From: Nitrobium sp046350935
GTDB lineage: Bacteria > Nitrospirota > Thermodesulfovibrionia > Thermodesulfovibrionales > Dissulfurispiraceae
Reading direction: 5' to 3'
DNA length: 64,000 bases
NCBI GenBank assembly: GCA_046350935.1
Contig: JAXLZK010000017.1
Location: 1-64,000, forward strand
Under the pieces are notes generated by a model that worked only from the letters and a program-made list of their open reading frames with translations, had not been told where the DNA came from and searched no databases. Positions 8,058-16,589 of this stretch are shown one piece after another; positions within the stretch are counted from its first letter, which is position 1; the number at the start of each line of letters is the position of its first letter. A program made the position numbers and the translations under genes.

Positions 8058-8795
8058 ATGAGCAGCAGATCGTTGCGCATCATGACATATAACGTGCATA
8101 GCTGCATCGGACGGGACAGCAGGGTCGCTCCGTTGCGGATCGCCGCCATCATCGCCCAGTACGAGCCCGATGTGGTGGCCCTCCAGGAGCTGGACGTAGG
8201 CAGGAAGCGCACCGACAAGGTACATCAGGCAGCCAGGATAGCGGAGCACCTGAATATGGACTTCCATTTCCATCCTTCGTTTCAGATCGGAGAGGAGCAG
8301 TTCGGCAACGCGATCCTGAGCCGGCTCCCCATGAGGATGGTGAAGGCAGGCACCCTTCCCGGCTTCCCGCACCGCCGCCACGAAAAACGGGGCGCCCTGT
8401 GGGCCTCCGTCAGTGTGGGCGGCAAGGAGCTTCAGGTCTTTACCACGCACCTGGGACTCCACCGGAAGGAGCGCCATGTACAGGCCGATACGCTCCTCGG
8501 CCCGGAGTGGGCGTCGCATTCGTGCTGCACTGCGCCCCTCGTGGTCTGCGGAGACCTCAATGCCCTGCCCTTTTCGTCCGTATACAAGCGGTTCCGCGGC
8601 AGTCTCCGGGACGTGCAGCTCTCCCATTCCCTCGCACGGCCGCGCAACACCTATCCGAGCATCTATCCGTTGGCGCGCATCGATCACATCTTTTCCAGCA
8701 ATGAAGTCATGGTCAGGGACCTCCAGGTGCCCCGGACCCGGATGACGAGCACCGCGTCCGACCACCTCCCGCTTATCGTCGAAGTAAGCATCTGA
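8058..8795 (+). CDS. Endonuclease/exonuclease/phosphatase (EEP) family hydrolase
   Basis: The 245-aa protein has EEP fold motifs: MTYNVHSCIGRD (Asn), VALQELD (metal Glu), HLGLHRKER, VCGDLNALPFS (Asp/Asn) and the C-terminal SDHLPLIVE (Asp-His). Mg2+-dependent phosphodiester or phosphomonoester hydrolysis is expected; the lack of extra domains and the PLD neighbour favour a phospholipid or lipid-phosphate substrate over DNA repair. No clear Shine-Dalgarno precedes 8058, and an in-frame ATG at 8082 is a possible alternative start. A TATACT at 7928-7933 could be its -10. The PLD gene follows after 54 nt. Confidence 0.85.
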   Translation: MSSRSLRIMTYNVHSCIGRDSRVAPLRIAAIIAQYEPDVVALQELDVGRKRTDKVHQAARIAEHLNMDFHFHPSFQIGEEQFGNAILSRLPMRMVKAGTLPGFPHRRHEKRGALWASVSVGGKELQVFTTHLGLHRKERHVQADTLLGPEWASHSCCTAPLVVCGDLNALPFSSVYKRFRGSLRDVQLSHSLARPRNTYPSIYPLARIDHIFSSNEVMVRDLQVPRTRMTSTASDHLPLIVEVSI

Positions 8796-8849
8796 AGCCG
8801 CCGCCCCCCTGCAGGGGGCTCCGGAAGAGGAAGAGAGGGGCGAGCAGCC

Positions 8850-10409
8850 ATGAAGCGGATACTCAGAAAAGGCCGTAACTGCTGGCACACCGGCAAGGTG
8901 GACGGGTCGGGGGTCCTGGTGGACGGGCGCGATTATTACCGCCTCTTTTACCATGCGGCGCTGAACGCCCGGGACTACCTCCTCATCTCCGGCTGGCAAT
9001 TCGACAGCGAGACGGCCCTTCTCCGCGGAGAGGACATGAAGGAGGCCCGGGGCGACGTCCGCTTCCTCGCCTTTCTCAACAGCCTCTGCGAACTGAATCC
9101 CTCCCTCCGGATCTACATCCTCGCATGGGACTTCAGCATCATTTTCCTCATGGAGCGCGAGTGGCTCCAGGAATGGATATTCAACTGGATGACCAGCGAG
9201 CGCCTCTCGTTCCGCTTCGACGGCAGCCACGCGCTCGGCGCGAGCCAGCACCAGAAGTTCACGGTGATCGACGGCGCAGTGGCCTTTGCAGGGGGCATGG
9301 ACATCTGCGCCGGCAGGTGGGACGACCGCAGGCACGCGGCGCTGAACCCCTCGCGGATGAATCCGGACGGCAAATTCTACGGCCCCTACCACGAAGTGCA
9401 GGCCTACTTTTCCGGACCGCTTGCGGAGCGTCTGAGCGAGCTGTTCGTCTCGCGCTGGAAGAGCGCCTCGGGGGAGGACCTTGTGCTGCCCCCCGCCCGG
9501 AAAGGGGCGTATCTGCCCGAGCAGGAGCCGGGGGTGCCTCTCGCCGCACGCTGGGCGTCCCTGAGCCGCACCCAGGCCGCGACCCTCACCGGGTCCCCCT
9601 TTTCGATACGGGAGATCCGCTCCCTCTACCTCGATGCACTCCAAGCGGCCCAGAGGCTCATCTACCTCGAAAACCAGTATTTCAGCTCGTGCGCCCTCTA
9701 TCAGGCGCTCCTGGACAGGATGCGGGAAGCCGGGCGGCCGAAGCTCCAGATCGTCATCATCCTTCCGAAGATGCCGCAGGACCTCGTCGAGGAAATCGCC
9801 GTCGGCGTCTCGCAGGAGGAAATCCTCCGCTCCCTCCGGGATACGGCCGCTGCGACGGGGCACTCCCTCGGCATCTATTACACGACGGCGACAGCGGAAG
9901 ACGGAAGGGAGGTCCCCGTTTATATCCACTCGAAGCTCCTGCTGGTGGACGACCGCTTCCTGACCGTCGGATCGGCAAACACCACCAACAGGAGCATGGG
10001 ACTGGACACGGAGCTGAACCTCTCGTGGGAAGCGGCGCACCGCTGGCAGCGGCGCCTCCTGAGCTCCCTGCGCAGGCTCCGCGCCGACCTCCTCGCGGAG
10101 CATACCGGCGTGGAATCAGGCGGAAAGGACGGCGCCTTCACCCGGATCGAGGGCCTCGTGGAGCATCTCGACCTCCTTGCCGAACGGCCGGACGGACGCC
10201 TCCGCCGGCATACCCTGAAGAGCTCCCCCGGCTACAAGGAGTGGTTGAGCCCCCTGAAGCTCGACAACTATATCTTCGACCCGGAGAAGACGCTGATCGA
10301 GGAGGACCTGTACGAGCTGATCGCCTCCGACACGAGCTCGATGTTCGCCGGGGGGATCACCCTGCTCAGGAAATGGCTTCAGAACAGAAACGGAGTGGTG
10401 CGCCCCTGA
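8850..10409 (+). CDS. Phospholipase D / cardiolipin synthase-like protein
   Basis: The 519-aa protein has two HKD active-site motifs: HQKFTVIDGAVAFAGG near residue 135 and HSKLLLVDDRFLTVGSAN near residue 350. Both keep the His-Lys and downstream Asp needed for phosphatidyl transfer or hydrolysis. There is no signal peptide and no fused VTT domain, although related proteins often carry one; a separate VTT protein is encoded at 6150-6851. A long C-terminal tail (about 130 aa) after the second HKD is uncharacterised. It is co-directional with the EEP gene, probably as a two-gene operon. Exact substrate unknown. Confidence 0.87.
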   Translation: MKRILRKGRNCWHTGKVDGSGVLVDGRDYYRLFYHAALNARDYLLISGWQFDSETALLRGEDMKEARGDVRFLAFLNSLCELNPSLRIYILAWDFSIIFLMEREWLQEWIFNWMTSERLSFRFDGSHALGASQHQKFTVIDGAVAFAGGMDICAGRWDDRRHAALNPSRMNPDGKFYGPYHEVQAYFSGPLAERLSELFVSRWKSASGEDLVLPPARKGAYLPEQEPGVPLAARWASLSRTQAATLTGSPFSIREIRSLYLDALQAAQRLIYLENQYFSSCALYQALLDRMREAGRPKLQIVIILPKMPQDLVEEIAVGVSQEEILRSLRDTAAATGHSLGIYYTTATAEDGREVPVYIHSKLLLVDDRFLTVGSANTTNRSMGLDTELNLSWEAAHRWQRRLLSSLRRLRADLLAEHTGVESGGKDGAFTRIEGLVEHLDLLAERPDGRLRRHTLKSSPGYKEWLSPLKLDNYIFDPEKTLIEEDLYELIASDTSSMFAGGITLLRKWLQNRNGVVRP

Positions 10410-10446
10410 AGGGCGCTTCCGCCACGGCCGGAGAGAGGGACGCTCC

Positions 10447-11676
10447 CTACTCCTGCTTGAGAAGGTCCTGCAGGCGGGTGAACTCGCTCAGGGAGCGTGC
10501 AACGCAGTCCTCTATCGCCAACCCCAGGAAGTAGTTCCCGGTCAGGAGGAGGCGTTTTCCCGCGAGCCCGCCGTCCACCGACTCCACCACCTGCCGCTGG
10601 CCCACCGCGAGGGAAGGCAATGCGCTCCGGCGGAAGACGCATTCCTCCATCTGCCCCGCCTGCACCACCGCCGCGCTGCGCCGGCGCTTCGCCTCGTCGT
10701 CCAGCACTCCCGGTTTGAAGTGGAAGCTCACCCCGCGGTAGCGGGGATGGGGGACGGTATCGCGGGAGACCGCAGAGAAGAAGGAGTCATTCACCGCGAT
10801 CAGCCCGGCGAGGGGGGGAAACAACAGAGCCTTTTCCGTCTCGAACACCGCTCCCGCCGTCTCGATGGTCTTTAAGGGTATCCCGGAAAGGAAGCCCGCG
10901 ATGTCGGGAAAGGAGGCGCGCAGGAGGCCGGCGGCAACGGATGCCGGGGTGGCGAGGGCCAGGGAAGCGGCGCTGAAGGAGGTCCCGTCTTCCGTCCCAA
11001 CGGAAAACCTGTCCTGCCCATAGCCCACACTCCGCACCGCCTTGCCGGTCAGGACGGAGACGCCCTTTCGCGCGCTGAGGGAATCGGTAATCGTCTGGAG
11101 CCCCCCTTCGAGGGTAAAACTCTTCAGGACATCCTTGCGGCGGGCGCGCCTCTTGAACAGCATGTCGGCGGGAAAACCGCTCGCATCCTGGGATACCACC
11201 GCGTTGAACGCGGGAGAGAACACCCTGGTGAAGTTATTCCTGCCCACAAGGGGGGCATAGTACTCCTCCACGCTCTTGCCGCTCTTCTTCGCGGTAAGGA
11301 CACGGGGCGCTGAAAGGAGGAGTTCCAGAAAATCGAGCTGCGACGGGATTGAGCAGATCCTGCCGCCCGCCAGCATCCGGAAGGGGACCTTCTCGCGCTT
11401 CCGTATCAGGCCGAGAAGCCCGCACCCCTCCATGATCCTGATAAGGGTTGTGTACGAGTTATAGCAGGTATGGGCGCCCAGTTCGAGCCAGAAGTCCTCA
11501 CCATCCATTCCGGACCGGCCCTCACTCCGCCCCCCGAAACGGTAGGAATGAAAGCAGCCTCCCGTCCTTTCGCTCTCTTCCAGGACCAGCACCTCCATTC
11601 CCGCTTCCGCACAGAAGTACGCAAGTCCGAGTCCGCTGATCCCCGCTCCGACGATAATGATGTCATGCTTCTCCAT
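10447..11676 (-). CDS. FAD-dependent oxidoreductase, protoporphyrinogen-oxidase/amine-oxidase fold
   Basis: The 409-aa protein opens with the dinucleotide loop IIIVGAGISGLGLAYFC and the second FAD motif VLEESERTGGCFHSY, as in HemY/CrtI-type flavoproteins. A substrate-domain middle region is followed by the C-terminal FAD segment GKRLLLTGNYFLGLAIEDCV. The resemblance is to HemY/HemG-like porphyrinogen oxidases, but the specific substrate cannot be called. The start at 11676 is just before the FAD loop, with AAGGAGG 11 nt upstream. It is transcribed toward the PLD gene (convergent, 37 nt apart). Confidence 0.75.
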   Translation of the reverse strand: MEKHDIIIVGAGISGLGLAYFCAEAGMEVLVLEESERTGGCFHSYRFGGRSEGRSGMDGEDFWLELGAHTCYNSYTTLIRIMEGCGLLGLIRKREKVPFRMLAGGRICSIPSQLDFLELLLSAPRVLTAKKSGKSVEEYYAPLVGRNNFTRVFSPAFNAVVSQDASGFPADMLFKRRARRKDVLKSFTLEGGLQTITDSLSARKGVSVLTGKAVRSVGYGQDRFSVGTEDGTSFSAASLALATPASVAAGLLRASFPDIAGFLSGIPLKTIETAGAVFETEKALLFPPLAGLIAVNDSFFSAVSRDTVPHPRYRGVSFHFKPGVLDDEAKRRRSAAVVQAGQMEECVFRRSALPSLAVGQRQVVESVDGGLAGKRLLLTGNYFLGLAIEDCVARSLSEFTRLQDLLKQE

Positions 11677-11771
11677 GCAGGGGATGCCTCCTTTTCGGCA
11701 CTGCATTATTCTATACGACCGGACGCTCTTTCGGGAACCATTACCGCCCGCCGGGCGCTCCCTTTCCGGTG

Positions 11772-11993
11772 CTACCCGGCCTCCGAAGCCATCCAGAAGG
11801 AGGAAAGGGGGAGCGTCCATCTCCTGACAAAGGCGCCCTCCGCATCGTACTCCTTCAGGATGAGGAAGTCGTCGAGCACTTCGGAGATCTCGGTCGTCCC
11901 GCGCCCCTCCCGGCTCCTCCCCACCCAGAACACCCCCGACTCGGTGGTCCCCCGAGCGCCGATGAACCCTTCCAGATATTCCTTATACGTCAT
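11772..11993 (-). CDS. Small hypothetical protein
   Basis: The 73-aa protein starts MTYKEYLEGFIGARG and has a mixed charge pattern without signal peptide or Cys motifs. A good Shine-Dalgarno (GGAGGAGG) precedes the ATG, and a GTG one codon upstream is possible. It lies 96 nt upstream of the FAD oxidoreductase on the same strand, so they may be co-transcribed. I do not recognise the family. Coding is supported by the RBS and protein-like composition only. Confidence 0.55.
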   Translation of the reverse strand: MTYKEYLEGFIGARGTTESGVFWVGRSREGRGTTEISEVLDDFLILKEYDAEGAFVRRWTLPLSSFWMASEAG

Positions 11994-12116
11994 CACGCCC
12001 TCCTCCAGTGAGCATTCATCCGCTTTTTTCTACTCGGCACTACCCGTCCGGTCAGCACATCGGGCGTTGGCTCCCCTCAAGACACGAAAGCGGGTGGATC
12101 TTTGCGGGGAGCCCCC

Positions 12117-13829
12117 CTACTTTCCCGCCGCAAGCTGTTTCCGTATTTCCGGCGACCTGTTGAGCGCGCTCAGGAGCGCCTTGAAGGAGGCTATATCGAT
12201 GTTGGTATCGATGCCCGCCCCGAAATACGTATCGCGGGCGTCATCCTCTATCCCGATATACGCTACCGCCTTCGAATCCGAGCCCTGTTCCAGGGCATGC
12301 TCGTGGTAGGACAACAGCCGGAACGAAAGCCCCACCTCCTCACCAAGGGCGCGGCTGAAAGCGTCGATAGGCCCGTTCCCCTCCCCCTCGATCTCCCTCT
12401 CCCAGCCGTCCACGCGGACCGATGCCCTGATCTTCGCCCGCGACGAGACCTCCTCCCACCCTTTTTCCGGCTTCTCCTTGATGCGGCAGCGCTCGAACCC
12501 GAGCGGAGCAGCGCTCTCCAGGTACTCCTTCCCGAAGGCCTCCCGTATCATGCCGGGGAGCACTTCTTTCCCGGTGGCGTCGGAGATCCCCTGGATAATG
12601 CGCCCGAACTCGGGGTGCATCTCCTTGGGAAGCACGAAGCCGTACTCCCTTTCCATTACATAGGCCACCCCGCCCTTTCCCGACTGGCTGTTGATGCGGA
12701 TGACCGACTCGAAGGTCCTCCCCACATCGGCGGGATCGACAGGCAGATACGGGACCTCCCAGAAATCGGGCCTCTCCTCCCGGTACGCACGGATACCCTT
12801 GTTGATGGCGTCCTGATGGGAGCCCGAGAAGGCGGTATACACCAGCTCTCCCGCGTAGGGATGACGGACATGCACCGGCACCTTTGTGCAGCGCTCGTAG
12901 ACCCCGATCACCCTGTCGATCTCGTGGAAGTCGAGCTGCGGGTCCACCCCCTGCGAAAAAAGGTTCAGCGCCAGCGTGACGATATCGACGTTGCCGGTGC
13001 GCTCCCCGTTCCCGAAAAGGGTCCCCTCCACCCGGTCTGCCCCCGCCATGAGGGCCAGCTCGGTCGCCGCCACTGCCGTGCCTCTGTCATTATGGGCATG
13101 GGCGCTGATGATCACCGCTTCGCGGTTCCCGATATGGCGGCAGAACCACTCGATCCGGTCGGCGTAAACATTGGGCGTCGCTATTTCGACCGTTGCGGGA
13201 AGATTCAGGATCATCCTCTTCTCCGCGGTGGGCTCCCACACGTCCATGACCGCCCTGCAGATTTCCACGGCGAAATCGGGCTCCGTTCCGGTGAAGCTCT
13301 CGGGTGAATATTCGTAGGTTATTTCCGTCCCCTGCAGGCCCGCCGCCTCCCGCCGGATGAGCCCCGCTCCTTTCGCCGCCAGGTCCCTGACCTCCTTCTT
13401 CCCCATGCGGAACACCACCCGCCGCTGCAATGCGGACGTGGAATTATAAAGATGCACGATGGCCCGCTTCGCCCCGTGCAGCGCCTCGAAGGTCTTCTTT
13501 ATCAGCGGCTCACGCGCCTGGGTGAGCACCTGGACGGCGACATCGCCGGGAATCAGGTCCTCTTCTATCAGCATGCGCATGAAATCGTACTCAGTCTTCG
13601 AGGCGGCGGGGAACCCCGCCTCGATCTCCTTGAACCCGATCTCCGTCAGCAGGGAAAACATCTCCCGCTTCTCCCCGACGCTCATGGGGATGATCAGGGC
13701 CTGGTTGCCGTCCCGCAAGTCCACGCTGCACCAGCGGGGCGCGGCGGTGATAGTCCGCGCAGGCCATGAGCGGTCCGGCAGGTCCGTGACCGGATAGGGT
13801 CTGTATTTGTGCACCGGCATTTTTTTCAT
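12117..13829 (-). CDS. leuA: 2-isopropylmalate synthase
   Basis: The 570-aa enzyme condenses acetyl-CoA with 2-ketoisovalerate, the first committed step of leucine synthesis. The N-terminal HMGL-like TIM barrel has DLRDGNQAL (metal Asp and Arg), EIEAGFPAAS, and the HAHNDRG metal-His motif, with GNGERTGN downstream. The C-terminal LeuA regulatory (dimer) domain ends in GAGIDTNIDIASFKALLSAL. Length and sequence match the long, type-2 LeuA form. ATG at 13829 follows AAGGAGGGTTC. Expression appears attenuator-controlled through the leader peptide and terminator just upstream. Confidence 0.93.
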   Translation of the reverse strand: MKKMPVHKYRPYPVTDLPDRSWPARTITAAPRWCSVDLRDGNQALIIPMSVGEKREMFSLLTEIGFKEIEAGFPAASKTEYDFMRMLIEEDLIPGDVAVQVLTQAREPLIKKTFEALHGAKRAIVHLYNSTSALQRRVVFRMGKKEVRDLAAKGAGLIRREAAGLQGTEITYEYSPESFTGTEPDFAVEICRAVMDVWEPTAEKRMILNLPATVEIATPNVYADRIEWFCRHIGNREAVIISAHAHNDRGTAVAATELALMAGADRVEGTLFGNGERTGNVDIVTLALNLFSQGVDPQLDFHEIDRVIGVYERCTKVPVHVRHPYAGELVYTAFSGSHQDAINKGIRAYREERPDFWEVPYLPVDPADVGRTFESVIRINSQSGKGGVAYVMEREYGFVLPKEMHPEFGRIIQGISDATGKEVLPGMIREAFGKEYLESAAPLGFERCRIKEKPEKGWEEVSSRAKIRASVRVDGWEREIEGEGNGPIDAFSRALGEEVGLSFRLLSYHEHALEQGSDSKAVAYIGIEDDARDTYFGAGIDTNIDIASFKALLSALNRSPEIRKQLAAGK

Positions 13830-13861
13830 GAACCCTCCTTGATAAGCAACCAAAACAGGCA

Positions 13862-13895
13862 AACAAAAAGGCCACGGAGCGTGTACCGTGGCCTT
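13862..13895 (-). terminator. leuA leader attenuator terminator
   Basis: AAGGCCACGG pairs with CCGTGGCC around an 8-nt loop, followed by TTTTTGTTT, only 33 nt before the leuA ATG. Upstream segments can form a competing antiterminator: CGTGGC at 13937-13942 is complementary to the GCCACG of the terminator's 5' arm. It overlaps hairpin CGACGCCC/GGGCGTCG at 13941-13957. This is the classical 1:2, 2:3, 3:4 layout. Confidence 0.75.
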
Positions 13896-13920
13896 CGGTC
13901 TCTTCTTCTCTGCGGTCAGT

Positions 13921-14004
13921 TCATAGAAACCCGCCAGCCACGACGCCCGGGGCGTCGAGCGGAAGGAGTCCGGGAACTATCAGATAAGCTGTCGGCAGAT
14001 CCAT
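13921..14004 (-). CDS. Putative leucine-rich leader peptide of leuA
   Basis: A 27-codon reading frame begins a few bases after the predicted start of transcription and encodes MDLPTAYLIVPGLLPLD followed by APGVVAGGFL. Six of 27 residues are Leu, including CTC-CTT-CCG-CTC just before the first leader hairpin. It ends before the antiterminator and terminator segments. There is no Shine-Dalgarno, so it would be translated nearly leaderless. The layout fits ribosome-stalling attenuation; the peptide is otherwise unsupported. Confidence 0.5.
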   Translation of the reverse strand: MDLPTAYLIVPGLLPLDAPGVVAGGFL

Positions 14005-14019
14005 CGCAACCATGCATGC

Positions 14020-14048
14020 AGTATAGGAAATTTCCCTGTTTCTGTCAA
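14020..14048 (-). promoter_or_regulatory. leuA promoter
   Basis: TTGACA (14043-14048), 17-nt spacer, TATACT (14020-14025) on the minus strand. It is near consensus and places the transcript start around 14013, just before the leader peptide. Confidence 0.75.
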
Positions 14049-14175
14049 GAATAATCTGCATTCCGGGTACAGACCGGCGCGCTTGCTGCCGAAAATCTTT
14101 ACAGACGAAATCGGAATACCTTACACTGGCGGGCTTTTCATCTCTTATCTTATTGTTTTTTTTGCAAGAGCTTTA

Positions 14176-14191
14176 TGGCATATAATTTGCT
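14176..14191 (+). promoter_or_regulatory. Sigma-54 (-24/-12) promoter
   Basis: TGGCATATAATTTGCT matches the RpoN consensus TGGCAYR-N4-TTGCW with the invariant GG and GC exactly 10 nt apart. It lies about 118 nt upstream of the PEP-CTERM gene. PEP-CTERM genes in other bacteria are known to use RpoN with the PrsK/PrsR pair. A sigma-70-like TTGACA (14191-14196) with CATACT (14213-14218) overlaps it. Confidence 0.65.
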
Positions 14192-14308
14192 TGACATAAG
14201 GCGGGAGTTCTGCATACTCCTCATACGGCAGCACACGGAAGCAGTGTTTTCTCCACAGAAGTGCCGCCCTTTATGGAGAGGCAGCGGAAAGGAAGGAGGG
14301 AGGAGAGC

Positions 14309-14566
14309 ATGAAAAAAATTTTCTTGTATGCCGCAGCCTGCCTGTTTCTCTTCCCGGCCCTATCCGCCTTTGCAATCCCCTTTTCCGCCGCCACGCGGCA
14401 GCACTCCGCGGCGGTGCTGCGGTCCGCCCCCGAACCCGCCCTTGCCCCCCTGCCTGAATCGGCGTCGCTCCTGCTCCTCGGTTCCGGCCTCCTCTGCCTC
14501 GGCATAAGAAGACGGAGAAAAGCAGGGAAAGAAAAAGGGAAAAGTAGAAGTAGAAGTAGAAAATAA
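14309..14566 (+). CDS. Very small PEP-CTERM sorting-signal protein
   Basis: The 85-aa protein has an N-terminal signal peptide (MKKIFLYAAACLFLFPALSAFA) and a C-terminal PEP-CTERM-type signal: LPESASLLLLGSGLLCLG followed by RRRRK. The tripeptide is PES rather than PEP, as is common for variant signals. Only about 25 residues remain between the two signals. The last codons (SRSRSRK) come from a TAGAAG hexamer repeated three times. ATG 14309 follows GGAGGGAGGAGAGC. This implies an exosortase elsewhere in the genome. The mature peptide would be tiny and is of unknown function. Confidence 0.7.
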   Translation: MKKIFLYAAACLFLFPALSAFAIPFSAATRQHSAAVLRSAPEPALAPLPESASLLLLGSGLLCLGIRRRRKAGKEKGKSRSRSRK

Positions 14567-14686
14567 GAGAGGCGGTTTTCTTTTTCCTCTCTTTACCGCT
14601 GCCGTGCCCTGTCTTCCTCTGTCTTCCCGTTTTACAGTACAATAGGCTTTCGGCCGGCGCCACAAAAAACAAGAAACGGGGGCGGA

Positions 14687-15583
14687 GTGTCTTCCAGAAC
14701 ACTGCAGGCGTACCTTGAGCTCACCCTTGCCATGATCATCGCCGGCAGCTCCGTAGTCGCCGGAAAGATCGTCACCGGCAGCTTTCCCGTTTTCCTCGCA
14801 TCCGGTTTGCGGTTCGCCCTCGCCTCCGCCCTGCTCGTACCTCTTCTGTACTGGAGGGAGGGAGGCCTGCCCCGGTTGGACCGGCAGGACCTCTGCATCC
14901 TTTTTCTGCAGTCCTTCGCAGGGGCCTTTCTCTTCAATGTCTTCCTGCTCTACGGGCTCCGGTTTACCACTGCCGCGGAAAGCGGGATCATAACGGCCAC
15001 CACTCCCGCAGTAATCGGCATCCTTTCCTCTCTCTTCCTGAAAGAGAGGGTGGCCTGGAACAGATGCGCGGGGATCGTCCTTTCCGGGCTGGGGATCCTG
15101 GCGGTGGGCGTGGGGAGCACCCTTTCCTCTCCGGGGAACGGCCCCAATCCCCTCCTCGGCGACATCCTGGTTTTCGGCGCGGTGATCGGCGAAGCGCTCT
15201 TCACCGTGCTGGGGAAGGCAGAGTCGCAGAAGGTCTCCCCCTTGGCACTCTCCGCCCTCATGAGCCTGATCGCCTTCGTCCTCTCCCTCCCCCTTTCGCT
15301 CTACGAGGCCGCCACGTTCGATTTTTCCCGTGTGCCCCTCCGGGGCTGGCTGCTCATCGTCTATTACGGCGTTGTGGTAACGGCCGTTTCCTTCCCCCTC
15401 TGGTATGGGGGAGTTGCGAAGGTGCCTGCCAGCACCTCCGGCGTCTTCACCGGCGTACTGCCTGTCAGCGCCGTCATCCTTTCCTATGCGGTGCTGCACG
15501 AACCCTTCCTTTGGTCCCACTTCGCCGGGGTCCTCTGCGTGCTGGTCGGGATCGCGTTTATCGCACGGGAGGGGGAGGGATGA
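14687..15583 (+). CDS. EamA/DMT family transporter
   Basis: The 298-aa protein has ten predicted hydrophobic helices in two EamA repeats. The first repeat begins ELTLAMIIAGSSVVAGK and contains TTAAESGIITATTPAVIG; the second contains FGAVIGEALFTVLGK and VPASTSGVFTGVLPVSAV. The family consists of inner-membrane metabolite or drug exporters; the substrate is not predictable. The start is GTG at 14687, with a purine-rich run just before it. The stop overlaps the next start (ATGA at 15580-15583), so it is translationally coupled to the DUF523 protein. Confidence 0.85.
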   Translation: MSSRTLQAYLELTLAMIIAGSSVVAGKIVTGSFPVFLASGLRFALASALLVPLLYWREGGLPRLDRQDLCILFLQSFAGAFLFNVFLLYGLRFTTAAESGIITATTPAVIGILSSLFLKERVAWNRCAGIVLSGLGILAVGVGSTLSSPGNGPNPLLGDILVFGAVIGEALFTVLGKAESQKVSPLALSALMSLIAFVLSLPLSLYEAATFDFSRVPLRGWLLIVYYGVVVTAVSFPLWYGGVAKVPASTSGVFTGVLPVSAVILSYAVLHEPFLWSHFAGVLCVLVGIAFIAREGEG

Positions 15584-16554
15584 CCGGCTGCGGAGGTAGG
15601 GGAGAAAAGATCAGACTGGGAATCAGCGCCTGCCTGCTCGGAGAAAGGGTCCGCTACGATGCCGGGCACAAGCTGGACCGCTTTCTGCGGGATACCCTCG
15701 GCAGATACGTGGAGTGGGCGCCCGTCTGTCCGGAGGTGGAATACGGGCTTTCCGTGCCCCGGGAGCCCCTGCAGCTCGTCGGGGACCCTGCAGCCCCCCG
15801 TCTGGTAGGGGTCTCCAGCGGGAGAGACCATACGGAAGGCATGCAGGCGTGGGCGCGGCGGAAACTGGCGCTCCTTGAAAAGGGGGAACTCTGCGGGTTC
15901 GTGTTCAAGAGCAAGTCCCCCAGCTCGGGCATGCGCGGAGTAAAGATTTCATCTCCCACGGGAATACGCAGGGGAGCCGGCCTCTTTGCCGGGGCTTGCA
16001 TGAAGCGATTTCCCCTGCTCCCCGTCGAAGACGATGAGCGGCTGCATGACCCCGCTCTCCGGGAGAACTTCATCGAAAGGGTCTTCGTATTCAAGCGGTG
16101 GGGGGAGCTGGTGCGCAGAGGGGCCTCCGTCAGGCAGCTGGCGGATTTCCATGCCGACCACGCGCTCCTCCTTCTCTCCCACAGTGCGAAAGCATACGCC
16201 GCGCTCGGGAAGCTCGTGGCCGCTGCACAGGGACGCCGCACCGGACAGCTCACAAAACAACTCTACGAGGAATACGGAGGCGGGCTCATGGAGGGGCTGA
16301 AGCCGCTCGCGACGCCGGCAAAAAACACCGCGGTGCTCCGGCGGCTGGCAGGCTTTTTAAAGAAGCGGCTGACGGCCGATGAGAAGAGGGAGCTGCAGGA
16401 GAGCATCGCCCGGTACCGTGCAGGGCTGCTCCCGCTCATCGTTCCGCTCGTCATGCTCCGGCATTACGCAAGAAAATTCGACGAGCCCTGCCTGCAGCGG
16501 CAGCTCTATCTCCATCCTCATCCATTGGAACTGATGCTGCGGAATCATGCATAG
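15580..16554 (+). CDS. DUF523 and DUF1722 domain protein
   Basis: The 324-aa protein has an N-terminal DUF523 domain (residues 10-145: GISACLLGERVRYD, WAPVCPEVEYGL, FVFKSKSPSSG) with conserved Cys residues. The C-terminal DUF1722/YbgA-type domain (residues 165-320) contains FHADHALLLLSHS and the terminal YLHPHPLELMLRNHA. The two-domain form is widespread in bacteria; its role is not established. The conserved Cys and His residues suggest metal or nucleotide binding. It is coupled to the EamA gene by ATGA overlap. Confidence 0.85.
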   Translation: MTGCGGRGEKIRLGISACLLGERVRYDAGHKLDRFLRDTLGRYVEWAPVCPEVEYGLSVPREPLQLVGDPAAPRLVGVSSGRDHTEGMQAWARRKLALLEKGELCGFVFKSKSPSSGMRGVKISSPTGIRRGAGLFAGACMKRFPLLPVEDDERLHDPALRENFIERVFVFKRWGELVRRGASVRQLADFHADHALLLLSHSAKAYAALGKLVAAAQGRRTGQLTKQLYEEYGGGLMEGLKPLATPAKNTAVLRRLAGFLKKRLTADEKRELQESIARYRAGLLPLIVPLVMLRHYARKFDEPCLQRQLYLHPHPLELMLRNHA

Positions 16555-16567
16555 GCCGCACAGGGCC

Positions 16568-16589
16568 GGCGGGAGGCCCCGCCTTATTT
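16568..16589 (+). terminator. Intrinsic terminator after DUF523/DUF1722 gene
   Basis: GGCGGG-AGGC-CCCGCC hairpin followed by TTATTT. It sits 14 nt after the plus-strand stop and overlaps the end of the convergent rhodanese gene. Confidence 0.6.

Noticed and set aside
8055..10103. 682-codon minus-strand frame across the EEP and PLD genes
   Set aside because: It runs antisense through two genes with intact catalytic motifs and lacks any domain.
12102..13307. 401-codon plus-strand frame opposite leuA
   Set aside because: Antisense of leuA; composition dominated by His/Arg/Pro, no motifs.
13862..14048. T-box riboswitch upstream of leuA
   Set aside because: No AGGGUGGNACCGCG antiterminator sequence; the leader peptide plus terminator explains the layout better.
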